A DNA stretch of 32,001 nt from Chloroflexota bacterium (GTDB lineage: Bacteria > Chloroflexota > Anaerolineae > Promineifilales > Promineifilaceae), in the NCBI GenBank assembly GCA_003696605.1, contig RFGV01000310.1, positions 1 through 32,001 on the forward strand, in the 5' to 3' direction. The stretch's first letter is position 1, and every line of letters starts with the position of its first letter. The position numbers were made by a program, and so were the translations under genes. The notes under the pieces are model-generated. The model searched no databases. It was not told the origin of the DNA and saw nothing but the letters and a program-made list of their open reading frames with translations. Of the stretch, positions 16,298 to 24,640 are shown in pieces.

Positions 16298-16927
16298 TTA
16301 GTCTTTAATATGGTGGCCGTTTGGTGCGGCCATTTGCTGATAAAGATACCAGTCGGCTTCTGTATCGAGATCGAACTGGAGGCCGGGTGCCTGGACGATG
16401 TGGATGTGCATGTGGTGGCGGGCTGCTTCCTGGATGTGTTGCTGAAAACTGCCGGGGCCGTATTGAAATTGGAAGGGGGTGGGTGGGGTGAGGAAAAGGG
16501 CGTTTGTGCCATCTTGTCGGGTGTCGCTACAAATGGCCATAGAGGGGGTTTCGGCCGTTTTGCCAGCCCGAATAAGCTGAAGCAAGTCAGATGGTTGCAC
16601 AAAGGGAAGGTCAGCGGGCAGGATGAGTGTGCTGGTTGCACCATGTGCCACAGCATAATTGACAGCCTGGGAAACGGCCGTATTCAACCCCGTTACACCA
16701 CTCTCCGGCAACACATCCACATCCATTTCATGGGCAACCTGCCACACCCTTTCATCCGAACTCATCACCAATATTCGGTCCACCTCAGGGATTTGCCGCG
16801 TCACACCTAACACACGGCGCAAAAACCCGGTCATCAACTCTGCTCGATACCAGGTGGGAAGCAAATGTGCCAGCCGACTTTTACCCAATGGCAACCGTTT
16901 GACAGGAATCACAACCCATAAACTCAT
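16298..16927 (-). CDS. cofC: CofC-like 2-phospholactate guanylyltransferase (F420 synthesis)
   Basis: This 209-residue protein resembles CofC, which joins GTP to 2-phospholactate (or phosphoenolpyruvate in some bacteria) to give the activated donor used by CofD. The N-terminus carries the nucleotidyltransferase signature WVVIPVKRLPLGKSRL with conserved Lys and Arg residues. LILPADLPFV near residue 105 marks the metal/nucleotide site. DGTNALFLTPP and FQYGPGSFQQH further on are typical of the family. The ATG at 16927 is chosen because it begins right at the signature, 16 bases after the cofD stop. The longer frame to 16969 overlaps cofD. Which three-carbon acid is used cannot be told by eye. 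Confidence 0.9.
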   Translation of the reverse strand: MSLWVVIPVKRLPLGKSRLAHLLPTWYRAELMTGFLRRVLGVTRQIPEVDRILVMSSDERVWQVAHEMDVDVLPESGVTGLNTAVSQAVNYAVAHGATSTLILPADLPFVQPSDLLQLIRAGKTAETPSMAICSDTRQDGTNALFLTPPTPFQFQYGPGSFQQHIQEAARHHMHIHIVQAPGLQFDLDTEADWYLYQQMAAPNGHHIKD

Positions 16928-16943
16928 CTGCGTCGTCAAACCT

Positions 16944-17915
16944 CTATTCTGTTGCCAGTCTGGCAGCAAAGTCTAACACTTCCTGAGCCAAACGAATGCG
17001 ATCTGGCACATCCTTCATCCAGGTATCGGTAGCAAGTCCAGCGACGGGCAATTCAGTAACTGTATGCTCATCTCTGGTGTCATACACAAAGCCATCAATC
17101 AAATCGCCATAATAGGCAGCAACGGCCGTTGCTGTAACAGGCATCCCCAACTCCTGCATCATTTTAGCTGCTGGCCCTTTTACCGCCTGTCCGCCAATAA
17201 TAGGCGTCACTGCTACCACCGCCCGCGGAATATCCATTATCATTTCCCTTACTGGATACACATTCAGAATTGGATCAATACTCACAAAGGGGTTAGACGG
17301 CGCCAAAAGAACCAGATCAGCCAACTCCAACGCCCGTGCCACCGCACCCGATGCTCGCACATCTTCAGGCAAACGGACACGCCGCACAGATGGCTGCCAT
17401 CGCTGGGCCACAAACCAGTCCTGAAACGACAAAACGGCATCATCTGTCTCAATCATGGTCGGTGCGCTCTGATCACTCATGGGCAAGATAGCAGGAGAAA
17501 TATTGAACTTTTGGCACAAGTGGCGCGTAACGGCCGTTAACCGTTCCCCCTGTCGGAGCAAATGCGTTCGTACCAGATGCGTAGCCAGGTCCAAATCACC
17601 CAAACGAAACCAGTCCGGTCCCCCCAGATGCGCCACCTCCGTCATTACACGCCAGGACTCCTGAGCACGCCCCCACCCTGTCTCCGGGTTCGCCACCCCA
17701 GCCAGTGTGTACATCACCGTATCCAAATCCGGGCAAATTTTTAGCCCCAGATGCTCAAAATCATCCCCCGTATTTACAACAATTGTCAGGCGTTCTGGCG
17801 CAACCAGTCGGGCTACGCCATCAGCCAGCTTGGCTCCGCCCACACCACCAGCCAAAACAACCACATTAAAGTTATGCCATATCGGTTTTTCCTGCGTCAT
17901 ACGCTTTCCTATCAT
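16944..17915 (-). CDS. cofD: 2-phospho-L-lactate transferase CofD (F420 synthesis)
   Basis: This 323-residue protein is CofD, which transfers the phospholactyl (or phosphoenolpyruvyl) group to Fo to make F420-0. The family start LAGGVGGAKLADG lies near residues 21-33 and NTGDDFEHLGLKICPDLDTVMY near 50-72. LLAPSNPFVSIDPIL near 205-220 and the VTPIIGGQAVKGPA loop near 235 form the rest of the substrate pocket. The ATG at 17915 overlaps the amidohydrolase stop as ATGA. A second ATG at 17900 has AGGAAAG 4 bases upstream and is an equally good start. cofC follows directly. CofE and the Fo synthase are not in this window. Confidence 0.93.
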   Translation of the reverse strand: MIGKRMTQEKPIWHNFNVVVLAGGVGGAKLADGVARLVAPERLTIVVNTGDDFEHLGLKICPDLDTVMYTLAGVANPETGWGRAQESWRVMTEVAHLGGPDWFRLGDLDLATHLVRTHLLRQGERLTAVTRHLCQKFNISPAILPMSDQSAPTMIETDDAVLSFQDWFVAQRWQPSVRRVRLPEDVRASGAVARALELADLVLLAPSNPFVSIDPILNVYPVREMIMDIPRAVVAVTPIIGGQAVKGPAAKMMQELGMPVTATAVAAYYGDLIDGFVYDTRDEHTVTELPVAGLATDTWMKDVPDRIRLAQEVLDFAARLATE

Positions 17916-19111
17916 CCCGTTTCATTTTCCGATTGGGGCAACACATATTTCGCCGCCGCCTCAGCCATAATAGCCACACCATGAATCATCGCCCGTTCGT
18001 CAAAATTAAAGCGAGGATGATGATGCGGATAGGTACACCCTTGTGCCTCATTGCGTGCCCCAACAAAGAAATAACAGCCTGGAATTTCCTCCAGAATATA
18101 CCCCATATCTTCCGAAGCCATTGTTCGGCGTGAGGAAACAGCTTGCTCACCCAACACATCCACAACAGCCTGCCGCACAACGGCCGTTGGTTCTGGTGCA
18201 TTATTCACCGCCGCCACAATCGCTATCGTTTCCATTGTTGCCTTACAGCTAAACGCCTCTGCCATCCGTGTCGCCATCTCCAGAATGCGGCGATAAATTT
18301 TACGATGCAACTCTTCGTTATAACTTCGCACAGTACCTTTAAGAATTGCCTTGTCTGGAATAACATTAAACGTTGTGCCGGCCGAAAACTGCCCGATAGA
18401 AACCACCACACTGTCTTGCGGGTTAATATTGCGACTGACAATACTCTGCAATGCCGTCACAATATGTGCGGCAGCCAAAATCGGGTCAGTGGCCAAATGC
18501 GGGGCAGCACCATGCCCCCCCTTTCCCTGTACGGTGATGGTAAACACACTGGATGACGCCATACACGGCCCTTCAACAACACGGACACTCCCAAACGGCT
18601 CTGGTGTCCAGACATGCATGGCAAAGGCTACATCCGGGCGCGGATTTTCCAATACGCCATCGGCTATCATGGCAAACGCACCGCCCAGGCCTTCTTCGGC
18701 TGGCTGGAAGACAAACTTGATCCGCCCGGCCATTTGGTCCTGGTACTTGCTCCAGATTTTGGCCAATGCCAATCCCATTGCTGTGTGTCCATCATGTCCA
18801 CAGGCGTGCATCACACCGGGATTGCGAGAAGCGTAGTCCAGGTTGCTTTCTTCCTGGATGGGGAGTGCATCCATATCAAATCGTAACAAGACGGTAGGGC
18901 CGGGTTTGGTTCCTTCTAATAATCCTACAACGCCTGTCTGGCCAACGCCTCGCTGGACTTCTAGCCCAAGTTGAGTGAGCTGCTGGGCAACGATGCCGGA
19001 TGTGCGCGTTTCCTGAAAGCCAAGTTCGGGATATTGATGAAAGTCACGACGGGTGGCGACCATTTCATCAAACAAGGCTTCTGCTTCACGTCTGAAATCT
19101 GGTTTAGTCAT
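17912..19111 (-). CDS. M20-family amidohydrolase / aminoacylase
   Basis: This 399-residue protein is a di-metal amidohydrolase of the M20D type (N-acyl-amino-acid or IAA-amino-acid hydrolase). Visible motifs are RRDFHQYPELGFQE near residues 21-34, RFDMDALPIQE near 77-87, HACGHDGHTAMGL near 102-114 with metal-binding His and Asp, and QPAEEGLGGA near 135-145 with the catalytic Glu. MHVWTPEPFG near 165 and the late HHHPRFNFDERAM near 371 complete the site. It is full length. GGAGG lies 9 bases before the ATG, and an extended -10 (TGTTATAAT) lies about 90 bases upstream. Its stop overlaps the cofD start, so it heads the F420 operon, though no link between it and F420 is known. Confidence 0.93.
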   Translation of the reverse strand: MTKPDFRREAEALFDEMVATRRDFHQYPELGFQETRTSGIVAQQLTQLGLEVQRGVGQTGVVGLLEGTKPGPTVLLRFDMDALPIQEESNLDYASRNPGVMHACGHDGHTAMGLALAKIWSKYQDQMAGRIKFVFQPAEEGLGGAFAMIADGVLENPRPDVAFAMHVWTPEPFGSVRVVEGPCMASSSVFTITVQGKGGHGAAPHLATDPILAAAHIVTALQSIVSRNINPQDSVVVSIGQFSAGTTFNVIPDKAILKGTVRSYNEELHRKIYRRILEMATRMAEAFSCKATMETIAIVAAVNNAPEPTAVVRQAVVDVLGEQAVSSRRTMASEDMGYILEEIPGCYFFVGARNEAQGCTYPHHHPRFNFDERAMIHGVAIMAEAAAKYVLPQSENETG

Positions 19112-19201
19112 CTAATTTTCCTCCGGCAAATGGCTCCGTTCTCCTGTTATTTTTGTGGGGGGCGGAGTGTGTTGACGGTTTTGTTGTGTTTTGTGAGGGG
19201 A

Positions 19202-19210
19202 ATTATAACA
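19202..19210 (-). promoter_or_regulatory. Extended -10 promoter for the amidohydrolase-cofD-cofC operon
   Basis: TGTTATAAT on the minus strand is a consensus extended -10. No good -35 is visible 17 bases upstream, which is tolerable for an extended -10. Transcription would begin near 19195, giving an 85-base leader before the ATG at 19111. The preceding gene ends at 19249, so this 137-base gap is the natural place for a promoter. Confidence 0.5.
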
Positions 19211-19248
19211 AAGATGGCTGGTTTTTACCGTTGGGATAAGGAGGGTGT

Positions 19249-21471
19249 TTATTGGTACACAATGATCAGGGCAATGGTAGTCTGCCAGTTGACAGATTGG
19301 TTTTGCAGTTGGCTTTGGTATAGGGTGGCTACCTGGGCGATTTCGGCAGGGGTGAGGCCGGCTTGACGGAGGTGGTCGGCATAGCTGGGGGGGCTTGTAG
19401 GGGTGTCTGGAAACCAACGATGGAGGTGGGCTGTTGTGATTTGTCGTGGTTCGATTGTTTTTTCGATTTTGAGGTGGATGTGGTTGTAGCCGGCTGTATG
19501 GAAAATGGTTTTTAGGTCGTCGGTGTCCCAGTTAACAAGTGGGTTGTTCTGGTTGTGGTAGATGGCTTCTTCGGCGGCAGTGACTTTGGGTTTGAGTGTG
19601 GGGTGTTTGTCCCAGTTGATGAGTTGGTAAAGGCGTTGGGTATGGCGGGGGATGGTTTGGAGGAAGCAGAATCGGCCGTTTTTTGCCAGCCAGGGCTGGA
19701 GTGTGGCTATCAGGTCGGACGGCAGGAGATGGGGCAGGGCGCGGGTAAAGGGGTTGCGGGCGATGATGCGGTCGAAGCGGAGGTCGGACGGCAGGAGGTG
19801 GGGTAAATCAGAAGGAGTGCCTGTGAGAATGGAGGGCTGCTCCAGTTCGGGCAGGCGAGCAGCGGTTTGGCGCAGGGTAACGGCCGTTTCTTCTCGCGTT
19901 GTTAGTGCCCAGACGCCACCTTCTGGCACACGGCGCACTGCCTCCCATAGTAGCAAACCGGTTGCGGCAAAAAGATGTAAAACGACATGGTGTCGGGATA
20001 AGGCGGCGAGGGAAAACAATTTATCCCGTTGTTCACCCAAGTGTTGGCCTGCCTGGGAAATGGTTCGTCTAAGCCAGGCATCACGAGTGCGGTTGACAGG
20101 AGCGGTTGTGAGAATTTCATGAACGGCCGTTTCTTCCGCTGCCAACATGGCTGCCAACTGTGCTTCCCGGCGTCGGGTGACATCATTCCGAATTTGCCTT
20201 TCATACCCCTGATCACCTGGCTGGTAAAACACCTTACCCTGTAATGCATCTGGCAAATATTGTTGCGCCACCCAATGATCGCGGTAAGCATGTGGATACA
20301 AATATCCCTGACCGTGCCCGAACCCTTCCTTGTCTCGATTACTATCCTTCAAATGATTGGGGACTTCTGCCTCCTGTTCTTTTTCTACCGTAGCCAATGC
20401 ATCAAAAAAAGCCAGCGTTGAATTTGATTTGGGGCAGGTAGCCAAATATAGAGCAGCCTGAGCCAAATGAAACCGACCTTCGGGTAAACCAATTCGCTCA
20501 TATGCCTGCCAGCAACTCATTACAACGGTAATCGCATTGGGATCGGCCAGCCCCACATCCTCACCAGCCAAAATGGCCATACGCCGAAAGATAAAACGGG
20601 GATCTTCGCCTGCGTAAAGCATTTTGGCCATCCAGTATAAAGCCGCATCTGGATCAGACCCACGCAGGCTTTTGATAAAAGCAGAAATAGTGTCGTAGTG
20701 TACATCTCCGTCTTTATCATAAAGGACAGCCCGCCGTTGAATGGATTCTTCAGCAACGGCCAAATCGATCACAATTACCCCATCTGCATTAGGCGGGGTT
20801 GTTTCTACAGCCAGTTCCAGTGCGTTTAGCACGCCACGCGCATCACCATTGGCAACATTTACCAAATGGTCCAGGGCATCGGGATGAAGGTCAATGTGTA
20901 AACGGCCGTATCCCCGCTCTGGGTCCCGCAAAGCATTCAAGGCAATCTGACGCAAATGCTCTGGCGTCAATGGCTTAAGCTGAAAAATGCGGCTACGACT
21001 GACAAGTGCCTTATTCACTTCAAAATAAGGGTTTTCCGTCGTTGCCCCAATCAGAATAATTGTGCCATTTTCCACATGCGGCAAAAGCGCATCCTGTTGA
21101 GCTTTGTTCCACCGGTGAACCGCATCCACAAACAATGTTGTACGTTGCCCATACAACCTGCGTCTCTCCAGCGCATCCTGGATTGCCTCTCGTATCTCCT
21201 TGACCCCAGCCAACACGGCATTAATGGTAATAAAATGACTTTGGGTTGTATTGGCAATTACCATTGCCAAAGTTGTTTTACCAGTACCCGGTGGCCCATA
21301 AAAAATGAGGGAAGATAATTGATCCGCCTGGATGGCGCGCCGCAAAAGACGCCCAGGACCAATGATATGCTCCTGCCCGACAAATTCATCCAGTGTACGC
21401 GGGCGCATCCGGTTGGCCAGTGGCGATTCTCTGGCAATCTGTTCTTGACGCGCGTGGGAAAAGAGGTCCAT
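19249..21471 (-). CDS. rarA: RarA-type AAA ATPase fused to a methyltransferase-like domain
   Basis: This 740-residue protein begins with a full RarA/MgsA clamp-loader-like ATPase, which acts on stalled replication forks. It shows RMRPRTLDEFVGQEHI near residue 25, Walker A GPPGTGKTT at 59-67, sensor GATTENPYFEVN near 145, and ALYWMAKMLYAGEDPRFIFRRM near 285. The Walker B segment reads DAVHRWNKAQQDA, with Ala117 where RarA proteins have Glu. From about residue 430 a second domain follows with a Rossmann-like glycine region (HLFAATGLLLWEAVRR) and IIARNPF, resembling a SAM methyltransferase fold. Cyanobacteria are known to carry a RarA fused to a similar extra domain. The ATG at 21471 starts at the usual MDLF. 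An earlier TTG at 21507 is unlikely. Confidence 0.88.
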   Translation of the reverse strand: MDLFSHARQEQIARESPLANRMRPRTLDEFVGQEHIIGPGRLLRRAIQADQLSSLIFYGPPGTGKTTLAMVIANTTQSHFITINAVLAGVKEIREAIQDALERRRLYGQRTTLFVDAVHRWNKAQQDALLPHVENGTIILIGATTENPYFEVNKALVSRSRIFQLKPLTPEHLRQIALNALRDPERGYGRLHIDLHPDALDHLVNVANGDARGVLNALELAVETTPPNADGVIVIDLAVAEESIQRRAVLYDKDGDVHYDTISAFIKSLRGSDPDAALYWMAKMLYAGEDPRFIFRRMAILAGEDVGLADPNAITVVMSCWQAYERIGLPEGRFHLAQAALYLATCPKSNSTLAFFDALATVEKEQEAEVPNHLKDSNRDKEGFGHGQGYLYPHAYRDHWVAQQYLPDALQGKVFYQPGDQGYERQIRNDVTRRREAQLAAMLAAEETAVHEILTTAPVNRTRDAWLRRTISQAGQHLGEQRDKLFSLAALSRHHVVLHLFAATGLLLWEAVRRVPEGGVWALTTREETAVTLRQTAARLPELEQPSILTGTPSDLPHLLPSDLRFDRIIARNPFTRALPHLLPSDLIATLQPWLAKNGRFCFLQTIPRHTQRLYQLINWDKHPTLKPKVTAAEEAIYHNQNNPLVNWDTDDLKTIFHTAGYNHIHLKIEKTIEPRQITTAHLHRWFPDTPTSPPSYADHLRQAGLTPAEIAQVATLYQSQLQNQSVNWQTTIALIIVYQ
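19712..19803 (-). repeat. In-frame 23-bp direct repeat inside the fusion's C-terminal domain
   Basis: Two copies of a 23-base unit (19712-19734 and 19781-19803) differ at one base and start 69 bases apart, exactly 23 codons. Both encode PHLLPSDL. The spacing suggests a small in-frame duplication, so the second domain may have grown by local repetition. Confidence 0.7.
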
Positions 21472-21527
21472 ACCTGGATTGTAACTTGAGGCAACAAAGA
21501 TTGGCAACTATACAAAAAATGATGATT

Positions 21528-22135
21528 TTAGGATTTACCTATGAAATGGGCTGCGGGAGAGCGTGAATCATGCCGTTGTTTGTTAAGGCGCTCCTCACGC
21601 CATTGCGTGCGTGCTACTTCGATGTCTCGACTTAGTTGCATCCAATCATCTACGATCAGCAGTAAGCCAGGACGTGCTGTACCAAAGAGAATGCGCGGAA
21701 ACCAGAGGCGGTAACGGCCGTATCCCTTGGGCAAACTGCTAAATTCCACAAACAGACAAACACGATGCTGATACGGCCGAAGAACAGCCCGCTCAAAAGC
21801 ATTCAATTTTTTCGGGGATAATGCTGGGCAATATGTGTAGAAGTGGCAGACGCAATACGGCCGTAACTCACATTCATCCCCACCAGCGGCCCCTGCAACC
21901 GCAATACATGCCGGCGCACTTGCACAGCCGCTCGTCGCATCAACACCACATAATAAAACCACAGCCCCCACACCACCCCATCCGCCAACCACAGCAAATA
22001 CCAACCATCACCAAAAACCGGTTGCCAAAACAAATCATACACACCCAACCCCGTCAACACTCCCCCCAACCAAAACAACCGCCACCCCATTCGGCGACCA
22101 ATCCCCCTATACACCAACAAACGATGCTTCTTCAT
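21528..22135 (-). pseudogene. Membrane protein with PH-like C-terminus, interrupted by a frameshift
   Basis: Two minus-strand frames fit together as one protein of about 202 residues. The first (22135 to 21803) has a basic start and two transmembrane segments (near residues 17-35 and 45-64), then a beta-rich stretch ending HIAQHYPRK. It stops at TGA 21805-21803. The second frame continues at KLNAFERAVLRPYQHRVCLFVEF and runs to 21528, ending in a charged helix (SRDIEVARTQWREERL). The joint is an A6 run (minus strand of 21807-21812) directly before the TGA. A -1 slip or one extra A in the RNA restores the frame. The arrangement of two helices plus a PH-like beta domain resembles bacterial bPH membrane proteins, but I do not recognise the exact family. 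It may be a pseudogene, a sequencing error or recoding. Confidence 0.6.
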
Positions 22136-22150
22136 ACCCCAAAACCAAAA

Positions 22151-22176
22151 AGCGCCTGCTCCGAAGAACAGACGCT
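22151..22176 (-). terminator. Intrinsic terminator after the 104-aa gene
   Basis: On the minus strand an 11-position stem (two mismatches) closes with a UUCG tetraloop inside a C-G pair. TTTT, GG and TTTT follow. It starts 12 bases after the stop at 22188 and ends just before the next gene start at 22135, so it separates the two transcription units or attenuates read-through. Confidence 0.75.
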
Positions 22177-22187
22177 CTCCTTCACAA

Positions 22188-22502
22188 CTAAATTTGAAAA
22201 CCACCTCGATACGGAATCACCTTATAGTGAAAATCCGTCACATACTGCTCCAACTGCTCATTCAACACCCGCCATTGCTCATTCCTGAGCAAACTCTGCA
22301 CCGTCTCCAAATCCGCAGCCACAAAACCAATCAACCGATTCGGTGCATCACCATACGCCGTATGCCACGCCTCACTCAATTGCAAACCCATTGCTTGCAT
22401 AGTTGGCAAATACTGACTCATTACAAATTGATAATACTCTTGCGACATTTGCGGAAGCACTTCATAGCTAAGCAACAATTTAACACCAGCTGCCTCATTC
22501 AT
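22188..22502 (-). CDS. Small conserved-looking protein, possible dimeric alpha-beta barrel
   Basis: This 104-residue protein has no family I can name with certainty. The pattern of strand, helix, strand (KLLLSYEVLPQMSQEYYQFVMSQYLPTMQAMGLQLSEAWHTAYGDAPNRLIGFVAADLETVQ) resembles NIPSNAP or ABM-type ferredoxin-like folds, which are often small stress or quinone-handling enzymes. It follows the GAF kinase gene by 16 bases and is closed by a terminator, so it is the last gene of that unit. It could be an accessory of the kinase or an unrelated enzyme. Confidence 0.72.
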   Translation of the reverse strand: MNEAAGVKLLLSYEVLPQMSQEYYQFVMSQYLPTMQAMGLQLSEAWHTAYGDAPNRLIGFVAADLETVQSLLRNEQWRVLNEQLEQYVTDFHYKVIPYRGGFQI

Positions 22503-22518
22503 AACGCTTACCCCCTTG

Positions 22519-24273
22519 TTATTCCTGTTGACCCTCGCTCTCTAGTTTAGCCAAAGGCACCGTAAAAGTAAATGTACTCCCTTCACCCAACTTGCTTGTA
22601 AACGAAATCTCGCCACCTTGCGCTTCCACAATTTTCTTCACAATTGACAACCCCAGCCCCCATCCAGCCTGCTCCCTCACTGCCCGATCTTCGGCACGGA
22701 AAAACTGAGTAAACAATTTAGCCTGATTCTCTTCAGAAATGCCAATGCCCGTATCGGCAACAGCCACATGCATATATTCCCCATTCGCCCAGGCACGAAT
22801 TGTAATCGAACCACCATCTGGCGTATATTTGTGAGCATTGCTAACCAAATTGGACAACACCTGACCAACTCGTTTAGGGTCAGCATATAGTTTGGGCAAG
22901 GATTCCGGAATTTCCAAATGCAAACTTTGCTGACGTGACTCGATCCGTTCCCGCAGCGTCATTACTACATCCTCAACAACATCTTGCAAATCAAATACGC
23001 TGTTCTCAAACTTCATGCGCCCACTTTCGATCCGGTTGATATCCGACAAATCTCGAATCAAGTCACCCATGCGCACCAGATTGCGTCGAACAACTTCCAG
23101 GAACTCTTTTTGTTGGTCTGTTAGGGGGCCGGTCATACCACTCAGAAGCAAATCTGTGTACCCCTTAATTGAAGTCATGGGTAATCGCAGTTCGTGCGTT
23201 ACAATAGAAATAAAATCGCTTTTGGCTTTATTGGCCGCCTGAATTGCCTCATATAAGCGAGCGTTTTTGATAGCTACGGCCGCCCGATCGGCCACCCGTT
23301 CTACAAAGGAAATATCTTCTTTGCGGATACGCTTTTCCTGGTATGTTTCTAAAGTTAACAAACCTGTAATCTCTCCATCATAACGAATGGGCACGCAAAG
23401 CTGTTCGGTTGCTGGGGAACCGTCTATTGCCTCTTCTGGGGAGACTTTGTGCAGTAAAATAGACTCGCCTTGCTCTAAGATGCGCGCCAGAACAGGGTGA
23501 TCGGTTGTGAGAACACGGCGAGTTTCGGTGTGTTCATCATTTCCCTCTACAACAAGCAGGCGCAATTCTTTGTTTCCATCTTCTGTTTCTTCTAGCAAAC
23601 CGATGGAACCACCATCTGCTCGTGTCAATTTGACTGCCCAACTTAAAGCCAAATTGAGCACTCGTTGTAAATCCAGGGATTTGTTTAGTTGCTGGTCAAT
23701 TTGTTGGAAAATGGAGAGTTCTTCTACGCGCCGAGCCAGTTCCTGGTCGGTTCGGGTGAAGAGTCGGGCGTTTTCGATAGCGATGGCTGCCTGGTTGGCA
23801 AATGTTTCCAACATTTCGAGGTCGGCTTCTTGAAACACGCCGGTAAACAGGCGGTTATCTACGTAAACGGCTCCTAGTGTGCGTCCGCGTGCCATCAAGG
23901 GCGCACACATGATGGAACGAAGCTGGTAGCCGACAACGCTTTGTTGAGAGGCGAAGCGTTCGTCTTCTTGGGCGTTGTTGGTGAGAATGCCTTTGCCGGT
24001 AGCTACCGCTTTCTCGATAACGGTGCGGCTGATTTGCATGGAGTGGCTGTCTATTGTTTTTTGGTCTACGTTTCGGGCAGCCATTGTTTTGAGTTGCCCC
24101 GTGTCTTCGTCAAATAGCATGAGAAAACCACGTTCTGCCCCGGTTAGATGGATGATGGAATCCATTACCTGGTTTAAAACTTCGGTCAGGTCCAGGCTTG
24201 TACCAAGGCGGGCACTTGCTTCATATAGAACAGCCAGGCGAGCTTGTTGTATGTCTTTTGTTTGTTCGGTCAT
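22519..24273 (-). CDS. Soluble sensor histidine kinase with two GAF domains
   Basis: This 584-residue kinase has no transmembrane segment and so probably senses a cytoplasmic ligand. GAF domain 1 covers about residues 28-168 (ending NQAAIAIENARLF) and GAF domain 2 about 201-340 (ending DRAAVAIKNARLY). The HisKA domain has H360 in IVTHELRLPMTSIKGY; the usual T of the ELRTP box is L here. The HATPase part shows VLSNLVSNAHKYTPDGG (N box), VADTGIGI (G1), FTQFFRA (F box) and GWGLGLSIVKKIV (G2). No response regulator is adjacent; a single-domain one lies near 13 kb but next to another kinase. The ATG at 24273 has only a weak ribosome site. Confidence 0.92.
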   Translation of the reverse strand: MTEQTKDIQQARLAVLYEASARLGTSLDLTEVLNQVMDSIIHLTGAERGFLMLFDEDTGQLKTMAARNVDQKTIDSHSMQISRTVIEKAVATGKGILTNNAQEDERFASQQSVVGYQLRSIMCAPLMARGRTLGAVYVDNRLFTGVFQEADLEMLETFANQAAIAIENARLFTRTDQELARRVEELSIFQQIDQQLNKSLDLQRVLNLALSWAVKLTRADGGSIGLLEETEDGNKELRLLVVEGNDEHTETRRVLTTDHPVLARILEQGESILLHKVSPEEAIDGSPATEQLCVPIRYDGEITGLLTLETYQEKRIRKEDISFVERVADRAAVAIKNARLYEAIQAANKAKSDFISIVTHELRLPMTSIKGYTDLLLSGMTGPLTDQQKEFLEVVRRNLVRMGDLIRDLSDINRIESGRMKFENSVFDLQDVVEDVVMTLRERIESRQQSLHLEIPESLPKLYADPKRVGQVLSNLVSNAHKYTPDGGSITIRAWANGEYMHVAVADTGIGISEENQAKLFTQFFRAEDRAVREQAGWGLGLSIVKKIVEAQGGEISFTSKLGEGSTFTFTVPLAKLESEGQQE

Positions 24274-24490
24274 ATCTACACTTTTCCAGCCAGAGAGTGG
24301 AATGGGTTGATTTTGTTTGTGAAGGTGTTTTCCTATTCTCTTGAACTAATGTGAAAAGATAACTATATCATATGGATCTTAAGGTTCTGGTTGCCATAAA
24401 TGCGGTGTCTCTGTTTATATTTTGCAAGATAAAACGGCCGTTGTCAGCCATTACTTTTTTGCCATACGGCTTCCCAAAATTTTGGAGAGC

Positions 24491-24503
24491 TGACAAGTTG
24501 TCA
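24491..24503. promoter_or_regulatory. Possible operator TGACAAGTTGTCA
   Basis: A perfect 6-1-6 inverted repeat lies 25 bases before the extended -10 at 24529-24537. Position and symmetry suit a dimeric regulator. No repressor gene adjoins it, and the call rests on the dyad alone. Confidence 0.3.
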
Positions 24504-24528
24504 ATTTTCTGTTCTACTTGCAATTCAA

Positions 24529-24537
24529 TGTTATACT
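24529..24537 (+). promoter_or_regulatory. Extended -10 promoter for the 155-aa gene
   Basis: TGTTATACT matches an extended -10 (TGN plus TATACT). A -35 is not evident 17 bases upstream. Transcription would begin near 24544, about 97 bases before the preferred ATG at 24641. Confidence 0.4.
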
Positions 24538-24640
24538 CACAAGCATCAATGGCCAATAGATGCTGTGCAATCTAATTGTAATCAGAAAGCAATCACCTGG
24601 ACGCATAAATTGCGTGAATTTGAGTGTAAGATTATTTCCG

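Larger units (their letters stand above)
24274..24640. other. Divergent non-coding gap with a dyad, a promoter and one AACGGCCGTT
   Basis: This AT-rich stretch separates the GAF kinase (minus) from the 155-aa gene (plus). It holds one perfect AACGGCCGTT (24433-24442), an inverted repeat TGACAAGTTGTCA (24491-24503) and an extended -10 TGTTATACT (24529-24537). For the kinase, TATAGT on the minus strand near 24365 is a possible but weak -10. I see no convincing gene here: a 62-codon minus-strand frame (24368-24556) has no ribosome site. Confidence 0.5.

Noticed and set aside
24368-24556. A 62-codon minus-strand frame in the gap upstream of the GAF kinase
   Set aside because: It has no ribosome site or family resemblance and overlaps promoter-like elements of the plus-strand gene.
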